Of a stretch of 33,241 bases of DNA, positions 1 to 7,909 are shown in pieces. This DNA comes from DATFML01 sp964571225 (lineage in GTDB: Bacteria; Pseudomonadota; Gammaproteobacteria; DATFLG01): NCBI GenBank assembly GCA_964571225.1, contig CAZNBB010000033.1:1-33241 (forward strand), in the 5' to 3' direction. The notes below the pieces were generated by a model. The model searched no databases. It worked only from the letters and a program-made list of their open reading frames with translations, and was not told the origin of the DNA. The stretch's first letter is position 1, and every line of letters starts with the position of its first letter. A program made the translations under genes and the position numbers.

Positions 1-416
1 GCTACGGTTTCGTGCTGTTGGTCGCGACCGGCCTGCTGTCGTTCAGCATCGCGACGAGGACTGCGTTGGATATGGAGGTCTATCAGGTGCGCAATCCGCT
101 ATATGTGCTGCTGTCCGATGGCAGCATCCAGAACAGCTACGAGCTCAAGCTCAACAACAAGTCCGAGCGGACTCTGGACCTGAGGATTTCCATCTACGGC
201 CTGAAGACTGCGAAGCTGGAGATGGGCGGGTTCAAGGAAATCCACCTGGCGCCGGAGCAGAGTCTGCGGCTGATGGCCCGGGTCCGGTTGCATCCGGATG
301 TCTACGAAGACAAACCACGCACTTTCCATTTCAAGGTAACTGCAGAACACCGAGACATCGCGCCGCTCACGCAGCCGGTGCCCTTCTACATGCCTGGTCG
401 GGAGGCCTCGCAATGA
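1..416 (+). CDS. ccoG: CcoG/FixG cbb3 oxidase assembly protein, C-terminal fragment
   Basis: The gene enters from the left edge; the first full codon is at position 3. The visible 137 or so residues begin with the end of a membrane helix and continue as a beta-rich domain matching the immunoglobulin-like C-terminal domain of FixG/CcoG (segments VRNPLYVLLSDGSIQNSYE and LHPDVYEDKPRTFHF). CcoG is a membrane ferredoxin-like protein; from family knowledge it reduces copper for cbb3 cytochrome oxidase assembly. Its iron-sulphur part lies outside the window. The stop codon overlaps the start of the next gene (ATGA at 413-416), so the two are translationally coupled. The identification rests on this domain and on ccoH-ccoI-ccoS following in the usual order. 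Confidence 0.88.
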   Translation, partial: YGFVLLVATGLLSFSIATRTALDMEVYQVRNPLYVLLSDGSIQNSYELKLNNKSERTLDLRISIYGLKTAKLEMGGFKEIHLAPEQSLRLMARVRLHPDVYEDKPRTFHFKVTAEHRDIAPLTQPVPFYMPGREASQ

Positions 417-1264
417 ATCCCCTGCTTACTGTTCCGTTGGGTGTGCTGGCGCAGCTGGCGGTTTTTGGCGGTCTGTACCGATTCACCCGTATGGGTGGCA
501 AGACCATTGCCGTCATCATCGCCGTGCTTTCGCTCGCCATCTACATGCCCGACGCCATCATCCAGGCCCATGGCGGCGACGTCATGGCCATCCATGTGGC
601 CAGCTACCTCATCATCGCCTTCTTCCTCGGGCTGATCACCAGTCACATGGAAAGGCGTCGCGCCGAAGGGGCGGAGACAGGCTTTCATTGGGCGCCGGCG
701 GCGATTATCGGCTTTTTCGGCGTAATCATCGTGCTGGACAGCATCTTCGTGGCCATCGCCACCCAGGGCCTGCCCGATTCCTGGACGCGGCACGTCCTGC
801 CCACACCGTCCAGCGAGCCGGGGGTGATCCGATCCGAGTTTCCGGGGACGGTGGCCCGCGATTTCCAGGAAAACCAGGAGGGCTACAACGCCTACCTGGC
901 ACAGTATCGCCGCCAGCAGACCCAAGGCTGGCATGTGCGCCAAGGTTGGCTCGGCAATCCGGTGGCGGGCCAGGCGACCAAGTTTCAGGTCGCGGTTACC
1001 GATCGCTACGGCAAGCCCATTGCCGGTGCCCGGGTCGATGCCGTATTCCTGCGTCCGTCCAACAGCAGCGACGACCGGCCCATACACCTTGTCGAATCCG
1101 CCCCCGGGGTCTATCGTGCAGACGTAGTGCTGCCGGTCCCCGGTATGTGGGGTCTGTTGTTGCAGATCAGGCACGGCAAAGACCTGCATGAGGTGCAGGC
1201 CAGTACCAGCATCACGGCGCGGAGCCGCGCGCCCGAGTCGGCCGCCACCGAAGGGGCAGGCTGA
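413..1264 (+). CDS. ccoH: CcoH/FixH-like cbb3 oxidase assembly protein with extended N-terminus
   Basis: A 283-residue protein. Residues about 92-117 (starting FHWAPAAIIGFFGVIIVLD) form the membrane helix of FixH/CcoH. The soluble part carries the family's GYNAYLAQYRRQQTQGW segment and a beta-rich periplasmic domain (about 150-265). CcoH is needed for stable assembly of the cbb3 oxidase. It is longer than the usual roughly 150-180 residue FixH: about 90 extra N-terminal residues add three predicted helices (about 3-24, 31-51, 57-79). The reading frame is continuous and the start overlaps the ccoG stop (ATGA), so the extension looks real and not a wrong start. The position between ccoG and ccoI supports the call. 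Confidence 0.88.
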   Translation: MNPLLTVPLGVLAQLAVFGGLYRFTRMGGKTIAVIIAVLSLAIYMPDAIIQAHGGDVMAIHVASYLIIAFFLGLITSHMERRRAEGAETGFHWAPAAIIGFFGVIIVLDSIFVAIATQGLPDSWTRHVLPTPSSEPGVIRSEFPGTVARDFQENQEGYNAYLAQYRRQQTQGWHVRQGWLGNPVAGQATKFQVAVTDRYGKPIAGARVDAVFLRPSNSSDDRPIHLVESAPGVYRADVVLPVPGMWGLLLQIRHGKDLHEVQASTSITARSRAPESAATEGAG

Positions 1265-1338
1265 AGGGGCGCCACTGCGGCCGCACCGATCGGCTGTCGC
1301 CAGCGCGCTTTTCGGTCCCCATCGGATTCCGTTCCGTC

Positions 1339-3852
1339 ATGAGTCAATCCACCACCCCCGGCAGTGCTCCCGACACGGCAGACCAGAGCTGTTTCCATTG
1401 TGGTCTGCCGGTGCCGCCCGGCAGCGCCTACGGCGTGCACATTGACGGCCAGGAACGGGCGATGTGTTGCCGGGGCTGCCAGGCGGTGGCGCAGGCGATC
1501 GTGGACGGCGGGTTGACCGACTTCTACCGCTATCGCACCGAACAATCGCGCACCGGTGCCGGCCTGGTGCCAGAGGAGCTCCGCGAACTCGAGCTTTTCG
1601 ACCGCCCGGAGCTTCAGCAGAGCTTCGTGCGTACCGAAGCGGAGAATGTCCGCGAAGCGGCGCTGATTCTGGAGGGCATTGTTTGTGCGGCCTGTGTCTG
1701 GTTGAACGAGCGCCATGTCGGCACCCTGCCGGGCGTACTGGAATTCACCGTCAACTATTCCACCCATCGGGCCCGGGTACGATGGGATGACACTCGCATC
1801 CATCTCAGCGACATCCTCAAGGCGATCGCTGCCATCGGTTACGTGGCGCATCCGTTCGACACCGCCCGCCAGGACACCATACACAAGCGTGAGCGCAGCC
1901 TGTCCATGCGCCGCATCGCCGTGGCGGGCCTGGGGATGGTGCAGGTCATGATGCTGGCGGTGGCCATGTACGCGGGCGACTACGACGGTATGCAATGGGA
2001 CATACGGGACCTGATGCGCTGGGTCAGCTTGCTGATCGCCACGCCGGTGGTTCTGTACGCCGCGCGGCCCTTTTTTCAGAGCGCCTGGCGGGACCTGCGT
2101 CACAGTCAGTTGGGGATGGACGTGCCGGTGGCGATTGCTGTCGGATCGGCATTCGCGGCCAGTGCCTACGCGACCGTGGTCGGGCATGGGGAAATCTACT
2201 ACGACTCGGTCACCATGTTTGTGTTCTTTCTGTTGACCGGACGCTACCTGGAAATGATGGGGCGCCACCGCGCCGGGCGAGCGGCGGAAGAGTTGGTGCG
2301 CCTGCTGCCGGCGGCGGCGACCCGCCTGCGCGACGACGGCTCGGAAGAAGTGGTTCCGGTGACGGAACTGGCACCCGGCGACCGCATTCTGGTCAGGCCG
2401 GGAGACACCGTGCCCGCCGACGGGTCGATCCTGGAAGGCCTGAGCTCGGTGGACGAATCCCTGCTGACCGGCGAGAGCCTGCCCCAGGCAAAGAAGGCGC
2501 ATGACCCACTGGTGGGCGGCACCGTCAATGTGGAAAGCCCCCTGGTGATGTGTGTCGAGAAGGTGGGTGGCGAGACGGTGCTGTCATCCATTGTCCGGTT
2601 GCTGGACCGCGCCCAGACCGAAAAGCCCAAGTTGGCGCTGGTGGCCGACCGCGCCGCGGGCTGGTTCGTGGCGGCTTTGCTGGTGCTGGCCATGGGAGTA
2701 GCCTTCTGGTGGTGGCACCACGATCCGTCGGAGGCATTCCGGGTGACGTTGTCGGTGTTGGTGGTCACCTGTCCGTGCGCGCTGTCTCTTGCCACGCCGG
2801 CGGCCGTCACCGCGGCCACCGGCGCACTCACTCGCCTGGGCGTACTGACCACCCGCGGACATGCTCTGGAGGCCCTGGCCCAGGCCACCCATGTGGTGTT
2901 CGACAAGACCGGTACCCTTACGGAAGGACGTCTGGCGCTGGACTATGTGATGCCGTTGCGGGATCGGGACCGGGACGCTTCCCTGGCCATCGCGGCGGCT
3001 CTGGAGCAGGGCTCGGAACATCCGGTTGCGAAGGCGTTGCGCCGTGCCAGTACGGGCAGCCTGACGGCTGCCGAGGTCAGATCGACGCCCGGCGAGGGTA
3101 TCGAAGGCACAGTCGAGGGGCGTCGCTATCGGATCGGGACGCCGGAGTATGTCTGCGCCATGGGCAGCGGCCCCGTGCCGAAGGAAGCGCTCGAGCAGGG
3201 GGCGACCCAGGTGGTGCTGGGTGACGAGCAGGGTCCGGTGGCGGTCTTCGTGCTGGCAGACAGGCTGCGGGTTGGGGCTGTGGATACGGTCCGGGCCCTG
3301 CGCAAACTGGGTCTTCAGGTGGCCCTGCTGAGCGGTGATGCGCCCCGGGCGGTAGCCGATATTGCCCGGACTTTGGGCATCGAAGAGGCTCATGCCCGGC
3401 TCAAACCCCAGGACAAGCTGGATTATATCAGTCGCCTGCAATCCGGCGGGGCAGTGGTGGCCATGGTGGGCGACGGGGTCAACGACGCACCGGTGCTGGC
3501 CCGCGCCCAGGTTTCGTTGGCCATGGGTTCCGGTACCCAGCTCGCCCAGGCCACCGCAGACATGGTGCTGTTATCCGAGCACCTTCCCCACCTTGCCCAG
3601 GCGGCCGCCGAGGCCCGAAGAACCATGGGGATCATTCACGAGAATTTCGCATGGGCCGTGCTTTACAATGTGATCGCCGTCCCGGCCGCCGCGGCCGGGC
3701 TGGTGGCTCCCTGGATGGCCGCCATCGGCATGTCCACCAGTTCGCTGCTGGTGGTACTCAATGCCCTGCGCCTGACCAGGCCGATCGGCGCCGGCCGTCG
3801 GCCACCGGTGGTTTCCAAATCCGGGACAGAGGTTTCAGAGCAGAGTTCCTGA
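1339..3852 (+). CDS. ccoI: CcoI/FixI copper-exporting P1B-type ATPase
   Basis: An 837-residue heavy-metal P-type ATPase that moves copper for cbb3 oxidase biogenesis. The N-terminal metal-binding region has C18-x2-C21 and a CCRGC cluster (C43, C44, C47), typical of FixI/CcoI. A heavy-metal-associated domain follows with C116-A-A-C119. All catalytic marks are present: the LLTGES actuator motif, the CPC copper site in the membrane (C478-P-C480), the phosphorylated Asp522 in DKTGT, a SEHPVA motif in the nucleotide-binding domain, and GDGVND (D712, D716). The ATG at 1339 is 74 bp after ccoH and gives a full-length protein. From family knowledge it works as an exporter to the periplasmic side rather than as a bulk detoxification pump. 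It appears intact. Confidence 0.96.
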   Translation: MSQSTTPGSAPDTADQSCFHCGLPVPPGSAYGVHIDGQERAMCCRGCQAVAQAIVDGGLTDFYRYRTEQSRTGAGLVPEELRELELFDRPELQQSFVRTEAENVREAALILEGIVCAACVWLNERHVGTLPGVLEFTVNYSTHRARVRWDDTRIHLSDILKAIAAIGYVAHPFDTARQDTIHKRERSLSMRRIAVAGLGMVQVMMLAVAMYAGDYDGMQWDIRDLMRWVSLLIATPVVLYAARPFFQSAWRDLRHSQLGMDVPVAIAVGSAFAASAYATVVGHGEIYYDSVTMFVFFLLTGRYLEMMGRHRAGRAAEELVRLLPAAATRLRDDGSEEVVPVTELAPGDRILVRPGDTVPADGSILEGLSSVDESLLTGESLPQAKKAHDPLVGGTVNVESPLVMCVEKVGGETVLSSIVRLLDRAQTEKPKLALVADRAAGWFVAALLVLAMGVAFWWWHHDPSEAFRVTLSVLVVTCPCALSLATPAAVTAATGALTRLGVLTTRGHALEALAQATHVVFDKTGTLTEGRLALDYVMPLRDRDRDASLAIAAALEQGSEHPVAKALRRASTGSLTAAEVRSTPGEGIEGTVEGRRYRIGTPEYVCAMGSGPVPKEALEQGATQVVLGDEQGPVAVFVLADRLRVGAVDTVRALRKLGLQVALLSGDAPRAVADIARTLGIEEAHARLKPQDKLDYISRLQSGGAVVAMVGDGVNDAPVLARAQVSLAMGSGTQLAQATADMVLLSEHLPHLAQAAAEARRTMGIIHENFAWAVLYNVIAVPAAAAGLVAPWMAAIGMSTSSLLVVLNALRLTRPIGAGRRPPVVSKSGTEVSEQSS

Positions 3853-3939
3853 ACACGCCGGCACCGCGCCCCGCCCGGAGCTGACGGCGCGGATCGACAT
3901 GGCGGGATTCATTTTCGGTGACAGCAAGGGGGTGGTACG

Positions 3940-4200
3940 GTGACGATTGCGATTCTGGCGGCGGTGGCCCTGGTACTGAGCGTTGCGGCATTTGCCGCGC
4001 TCGCTCTGATCGCCGGACGACATGGCAATCGCCCTCGGGCGCCTTCGCCATGGCGCTACGGTGCCGGTGCTCAGCACACCCCCGACGCGCTGCCGCCGGT
4101 AACTCATTGCACCACCAGTGTGCCCACCGGCAGCAGTCTGCCCAGCCATTTTCCCAACAGCAATGCGGTACGCAACCGGGCGGAGCGCCATGATCACTGA
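3940..4200 (+). CDS. Small one-helix membrane protein, unrecognised
   Basis: A possible 86-residue protein starting at GTG 3940, with a strong ribosome-binding sequence (AAGGGGG, 3926-3932) seven bases upstream. Residues about 2-25 form one hydrophobic helix (TIAILAAVALVLSVAAFAAL and onward), followed by a polar, Pro/Ser/Arg-rich tail with one Cys. It sits between ccoI and ccoS on the same strand, where many cbb3 operons have no extra gene. I do not recognise the family. The good start signal and clean membrane helix argue for a real gene; the low-complexity tail argues for caution. Its stop codon falls inside the left copy of a 12-bp inverted repeat. Confidence 0.42.
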   Translation: MTIAILAAVALVLSVAAFAALALIAGRHGNRPRAPSPWRYGAGAQHTPDALPPVTHCTTSVPTGSSLPSHFPNSNAVRNRAERHDH

Positions 4201-4362
4201 GCGACGCCGGTGCCGGGCGCACCGCTCGGTCGGCGTCGTCGGGCGGATGCGCGCTCTCAAAGCCGGGCAGATGCAGGGTATTTCGCGGCGGTCGGCGGGT
4301 GGTCGGGCCGCGTCGAGGGCTTCAAACCGGAAGCCTGCGGCGCGATACTATCAGTGATCATG
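4189..4362. repeat. 12-bp perfect inverted repeat bracketing about 150 bp
   Basis: The sequence CATGATCACTGA at 4189-4200 recurs as its exact reverse complement TCAGTGATCATG at 4351-4362. Each arm contains the palindrome TGATCA. The 150 bp between them holds no convincing gene. The arms are too far apart for a simple terminator. They could be paired binding sites for one regulator, the ends of a small non-autonomous element, or chance. No flanking target-site duplication is evident. The right arm lies 26 bp before the proposed ccoS start. Confidence 0.5.
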
Positions 4363-4388
4363 AGGCCGTTCAGTTTGCAGGTGTTGCC

Positions 4389-4583
4389 GTGCAGATACTG
4401 TTTCTGTTGATTCCCATCGCGGTGGTGGCCATGGGAGTCGCCCTGTGGTTCCTGGTGTGGGCAATCCGCAATGGTCAGTACGACGACCTGGAGGGGCCTG
4501 CCCACCGGATTCTGATGGACGACGATGACCCGCGGGTGCCGGACTACGGTGCGAAATCAGGGTTGAAGAGACCGGACGAGTAA
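4389..4583 (+). CDS. ccoS: CcoS cbb3 oxidase maturation protein
   Basis: A 64-residue protein, the usual size of CcoS. It has one N-terminal helix (ILFLLIPIAVVAMGVALWFL), the conserved WAIRNGQYDDLEGPAHRIL segment and the acidic DDDDP that mark the family. CcoS is required to insert heme and copper into the CcoN subunit. I chose GTG 4389 because the family starts right at the helix; the only signal upstream is a weak AGGTG. An in-frame ATG further upstream (4299) would add 30 uncharacteristic residues that run through the inverted repeat. It is the last recognised gene of the ccoGHIS group. Confidence 0.93.
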   Translation: MQILFLLIPIAVVAMGVALWFLVWAIRNGQYDDLEGPAHRILMDDDDPRVPDYGAKSGLKRPDE

Positions 4584-4615
4584 CTTAAGATATTCAGCAT
4601 ATTCAGAGATGTCGG

Positions 4616-4720
4616 ATGCCTGCCATGCACATGTTCACCTTCCAGAATCTGCCCATCATGATTGTCGTCGCGCTGGTGATCGTGTCCTGGCTGAGCTTCT
4701 TCTCCGTCATCCTGTCCTGA
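4616..4720 (+). CDS. Possible 34-residue membrane peptide
   Basis: A very short ORF 32 bp after ccoS. Three in-frame ATGs (4616, 4625, 4631) precede a segment starting FTFQNLPIMIVVALVIVSW, which would span the membrane once, and the peptide ends SVILS. No strong ribosome-binding site is visible, so the start is uncertain. Very small single-helix subunits of cbb3 oxidases are known (CcoM in Pseudomonas), but I see no clear sequence match to CcoM. It is either a small oxidase-associated subunit or a chance hydrophobic ORF. Confidence 0.35.
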   Translation: MPAMHMFTFQNLPIMIVVALVIVSWLSFFSVILS

Positions 4721-4760
4721 TCCGAGGGCTTTCCGGCCCTTCCCACCGCGTTCTGCTTCG

Positions 4761-4782
4761 GCTTTAGCCCTCGGCTGAAAGC
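4761..4782. terminator. Hairpin between convergent cco and T6SS operons
   Basis: GCTTTAGCC, loop CTC, then GGCTGAAAGC: a stem of nine pairs with one bulged G. A second, weaker stem (AGGGC/GCCCT) lies about 25 bp to the left. The site is between the end of the cco group and the end of the minus-strand T6SS operon, where a bidirectional terminator is expected. Neither strand has a long T-run after the stem, so factor-independent termination is not certain. Confidence 0.35.
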
Positions 4783-4863
4783 TCCGTTCACGACTCCAAC
4801 CGCCGGCTCACCTCCGCCGGTCAAGCGGGGCGGCAATTTCCGGTTTGTCCCCGGCGGTCCGTC

Positions 4864-5154
4864 TCATCCCCCGATCAAGACGGTCGGCATGCCGATCACG
4901 ATCGAACCGCCATGGCTGGTGAGCGAGCCCATGCGGGCTGCGGGTTTCTTGCCGATCATGACGGTCATGCTGCCCATGGCGATGGTGTCGGGAGGGCCGA
5001 CGCAAGTGACCGGATCGCCCACGCGGGCGGCAGGAAGCTTACCGATCAGCACGGTGGGGTCGCCCATGATGATGGGGCCGCCCACATGGGGTACGACGCC
5101 GTTCACCATGGGGCAGGTGTGCATGTCGGTGGCGCGTGCGGCGGGTGTTCCCAT
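4864..5154 (-). CDS. PAAR-domain spike tip protein
   Basis: A 96-residue protein made of one PAAR domain, which forms the sharp metal-bound cone on the tip of the VgrG spike. PAAR tetrads occur near residue 4 and in PAARVGD (about 43) and PAARMGS (about 72). Gly-rich stretches such as GPIIMGDPTVLIGK and the final GMPTVLIGG are typical of the fold. His/Cys residues near the N-terminus (H12, C14 in MHTC) and later are candidate zinc ligands. I chose the ATG at 5154, which begins MGTPAARATD; a longer in-frame start adds residues unlike the family. There is no N- or C-terminal effector extension. It is the last gene of the minus-strand T6SS operon. Confidence 0.93.
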   Translation of the reverse strand: MGTPAARATDMHTCPMVNGVVPHVGGPIIMGDPTVLIGKLPAARVGDPVTCVGPPDTIAMGSMTVMIGKKPAARMGSLTSHGGSIVIGMPTVLIGG

Positions 5155-5218
5155 TACGCGTTCTCCGTCTCGATGAACGAACCTGCAGCAGCCCGAGTTC
5201 GCAGGGCGGTTGGCCTGG

Positions 5219-5818
5219 TCATTGCGATGGCGCGCCTTCCGGTCGGCCCGAGCCGCCCCTGGCAATGTCGATACCCTGGCGCAGGAACGCCCGGTACTTG
5301 TCCTCGGCCTTCTCCGGCTCGTGGATCACCGCCGCCAGCATGACCGCGCCGGCGACCGCCTTTGCGCACAGGTCATCCGGTGGTGGCACCACGGGTTGAT
5401 CGGGAGGCGCCAGGCTGCCGCTGCTCCAGAAGGCCGCGACAGCCGCCCAACTGGCCGGGTTTTCCATGCCGGCCGCCTCGGCGGCCGCCATCGCCGGCTG
5501 GCGGTTTTCCTCCACCGGCTTGAAGACCCATTGCTCGGCAACCTGAAGGCTGTTCGCCTGCTCCGGGTTGGCCCGCTCGCCCAATCCGGCGCGGGCCGCC
5601 AGACAGGCCCACCATACGGCTTCGCGCTTGGGAAGGGCATGGGCGAGAAAGCGGGTCGCATCGGCATATTGCCCGCGCTCGATCAGTAGGGCCAGAAACG
5701 CCGCCGGATCCTGACTGTCCTCCAGCAACGGTGCCGCCTCCGCGCCCAGCTCGAACAGTCCGCACACGTCCACCGCACGGGTAGCCGTCACCTTGGACAG
5801 TGCATTGTTCCCGGTCAT
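5219..5818 (-). CDS. T6SS-associated protein resembling DUF6931
   Basis: A 199-residue protein, predicted soluble, with no signal peptide. It is Ala-rich and mostly helical, with distinctive segments ALPKREAVWWACLAAR (about 61-76), GMENPASWAAVAAFWSSGSL (about 116-135) and CAKAVAGAVMLAAVIH (about 150-165). From memory these match the uncharacterised T6SS-associated family DUF6931; no function is established. It lies 39 bp after vgrG and 64 bp before the PAAR gene on the same strand, inside the spike module. That position suggests a loading adaptor or chaperone, but an effector-like or structural role cannot be excluded. I see no catalytic motif and no partner immunity gene. Confidence 0.75.
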   Translation of the reverse strand: MTGNNALSKVTATRAVDVCGLFELGAEAAPLLEDSQDPAAFLALLIERGQYADATRFLAHALPKREAVWWACLAARAGLGERANPEQANSLQVAEQWVFKPVEENRQPAMAAAEAAGMENPASWAAVAAFWSSGSLAPPDQPVVPPPDDLCAKAVAGAVMLAAVIHEPEKAEDKYRAFLRQGIDIARGGSGRPEGAPSQ

Positions 5819-5857
5819 GGTCGCGATTTCCGCCTTTGTCTCATCAGTCTGCGCCCG

Positions 5858-7828
5858 TCAGTTGATCATGACCACGCCGCCCTTGAGGGTCAGCATGCCG
5901 TCGCCGGAGACCTGGGCCATGGGGCCTTTGAGGTCGACCATGGTGTCGCCCTGGATTTTGACCTGCATGCCCTTGATGGTGATACCGGTCTGGTCGATCT
6001 TGATGCTGTTGGCGCCGACCTTGAGCTCGATGCCCTGCATGGCTTCCGTGGTGGACTTGCCGGCCGAGAGCTTGGTGGCGGCGTTGCCCCCCTTGAGCTC
6101 CAGGGTGTGGTTACCCTTGTCGAGGGTGACGGTGCGGTTGCCGGCCTGCAGCTTGAGGGTGTCATTGCCCTGGTCGAGAGAGACGGCGCGGTTGCCCTGC
6201 TTGAGGGTGTGGGACTCGTCGCCTTCGCTGATCGTGGAGGTGAGGTTCTTCTTGATCTCGATGGTGCGGTCGTTGTCGACCTTGAGGCTGTCGTCGTGCT
6301 TGACGACCCGGTTGAAGTCCTTCTGGGCCTGGAAGAAGACCGCCTCGCTGTCCTTCTTGTCATCGAAGCGCAGCTCGTTGAACATGTCCGCCTCGCCGTG
6401 GGGCCAACTGCGGGTCTTAAGGCCCGACTGGCTGGCCTCGTCGGGCAGGGTGTACGGGGGCATCTGCTCGGCGTTGTAGACGCTGCCTGTGACGATAGGC
6501 CGGTCCGGGTCGCCGCCGAGGAAAGAAACCACCACCTCTTGGCCGACCCGGGGCAGATACAGGGCGCCCCAGCCGCTGCCGGCCAGGCTCTGGCTGGTGC
6601 GGATCCAGCAGGATTCGCTCTTGTCTTCGCGGTCCCAGTGGAACTTGACCTTGATGCGACCGTACTTGTCGGTGTGGACCGTATCCTTGTCGGGGCCGAC
6701 CACCACCGCGCTCTCCAGGCCCTGGACCGAGGGCCTGGGGGTGGTTCGGGCGGGACGGAAGACGGTCTTGGCCGGGATGCACGTGAAGTGGTTGTCGTAG
6801 GTCAGCCCGCCGCCGCCACCCTGGCCGTAGGCGCGGTCGCTGGCCGCGTGCTCGATGGCGATGATGGCGAAGCCGGTACCATGATCCTGGGGCGCGTCCT
6901 CCTTGGCCTGGAGGGTGAAGCGCCCGGCCGGGTGCAGGGTACGGCAGGTGCTCCGGGCTGTGGCGGTGTCGCCGGCGACCTCCTCCTGCTCCATGCGTGT
7001 GCGGGTCAGGGTGTCGCCGGCGGGTTTCTGGAGGTACCCGCCGGGGTAGTCGTACAGGGTGTACTTGTCGGCATCGTCCATGCCGTGCAAGGTCTTGCTC
7101 TCAGTGGCCAGGGTGTTGCCGGGGGTCTCGAAATTGTAGTCGTTCTGGGCCCACTTGCCGGAGCGGAACTCGTAGCTGTGGTCCCAGCGCAGGATACGGT
7201 CGCTGGCCTTGTCGCCCGGGAAATATTCGATCTGCTTCTCCGGGCAGTCCTGGTATGCGGTGGCGGCGTCGGCCACCACCAGCTCGTGTTTGCCCGCCTG
7301 GTGTTGGAAATAGTAAAAGAGGCCCTGTTCTTCCATCAGCCGGGAGACGAAGGCGAAGTCGGTCTCCCGGTACTGCACGCAGTACTCGCGCTTGGCCGGG
7401 GCGGCGCTCAACTGAAACTTGAAGTCGGTGAAGCCGCTGTCACGGAAGACCTTCTCTATGATGTCCTTGACCGACTTCTGGGAGAAGATCCGGCAATTGG
7501 AGCGGCGGGTCAGGAACCACAGCCAGGGCACCAGCTCGGCGCGGTAGTGGCGCGCGGTGCTGTTGGCCATGGCAGGCCCACGGGAGAAGCGCCGCACCTG
7601 ACCGTTGAAGTGACGTTTGCTGCCGTCGGCCAGTTGCAGGGAGAAGGTGAGGGATTTGCCGACCAGGCGCTTGGGGTCGATATCGCCCTTCTCGGAGAGC
7701 AGCTCGAGCTCGAAGGTGAACAGCTCCGAGAGCGCTTCGCGCCCCTGGAAGGCCTCGAGCAGCAGGACGTCCTTGCCCAGGGGGCTGGACTCGATCTGCA
7801 GGGTTCGGTTGTGCTGGGTGATGGCCAT
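5858..7828 (-). CDS. vgrG: VgrG/TssI spike protein
   Basis: A 656-residue VgrG, the trimeric spike that caps the Hcp tube and carries the PAAR tip. The N-terminal gp27-like region includes YRETDFAFVSRLMEEQGLFY (about 172-191), a hallmark of the family. The gp5-like OB domain follows, with DKYGRIKVKFHWDRE, WGALYLPRVGQEVVVSFLGG and DPDRPIVTGSVYN. The C-terminal part is a beta-helical needle with short Gly-Asn repeats (KQGN, DQGN, QAGN, DKGN, KGGN at about six to nine residue spacing), ending GGVVMIN. There is no added toxin domain, so this is a structural VgrG that would carry cargo through PAAR or adaptors. It lies 81 bp after hcp and is probably co-transcribed with it. Confidence 0.97.
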   Translation of the reverse strand: MAITQHNRTLQIESSPLGKDVLLLEAFQGREALSELFTFELELLSEKGDIDPKRLVGKSLTFSLQLADGSKRHFNGQVRRFSRGPAMANSTARHYRAELVPWLWFLTRRSNCRIFSQKSVKDIIEKVFRDSGFTDFKFQLSAAPAKREYCVQYRETDFAFVSRLMEEQGLFYYFQHQAGKHELVVADAATAYQDCPEKQIEYFPGDKASDRILRWDHSYEFRSGKWAQNDYNFETPGNTLATESKTLHGMDDADKYTLYDYPGGYLQKPAGDTLTRTRMEQEEVAGDTATARSTCRTLHPAGRFTLQAKEDAPQDHGTGFAIIAIEHAASDRAYGQGGGGGLTYDNHFTCIPAKTVFRPARTTPRPSVQGLESAVVVGPDKDTVHTDKYGRIKVKFHWDREDKSESCWIRTSQSLAGSGWGALYLPRVGQEVVVSFLGGDPDRPIVTGSVYNAEQMPPYTLPDEASQSGLKTRSWPHGEADMFNELRFDDKKDSEAVFFQAQKDFNRVVKHDDSLKVDNDRTIEIKKNLTSTISEGDESHTLKQGNRAVSLDQGNDTLKLQAGNRTVTLDKGNHTLELKGGNAATKLSAGKSTTEAMQGIELKVGANSIKIDQTGITIKGMQVKIQGDTMVDLKGPMAQVSGDGMLTLKGGVVMIN

Positions 7829-7909
7829 GGGTGCCTCGCCGGGGGCGGCAGACAGCGGGCGTGCCGGGATGGAACCCAGGCTTCGCCCACTGCCCGGTGT
7901 GCCGTGCGC

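Noticed and set aside
1111..2502. A 463-codon minus-strand frame opposite ccoH and ccoI
   Set aside because: It is His/Arg/Gln-rich, antisense to genes with intact catalytic motifs, and crosses the gene boundary.
4889..5176. A hydrophobic-looking plus-strand frame opposite the PAAR gene
   Set aside because: Its Met/Pro/Thr-rich repeats are the antisense image of PAAR repeats. PAAR on the minus strand is unambiguous.
5858..7828. VgrG as an evolved effector
   Set aside because: The protein ends after the beta-helical needle, with no extra catalytic domain.
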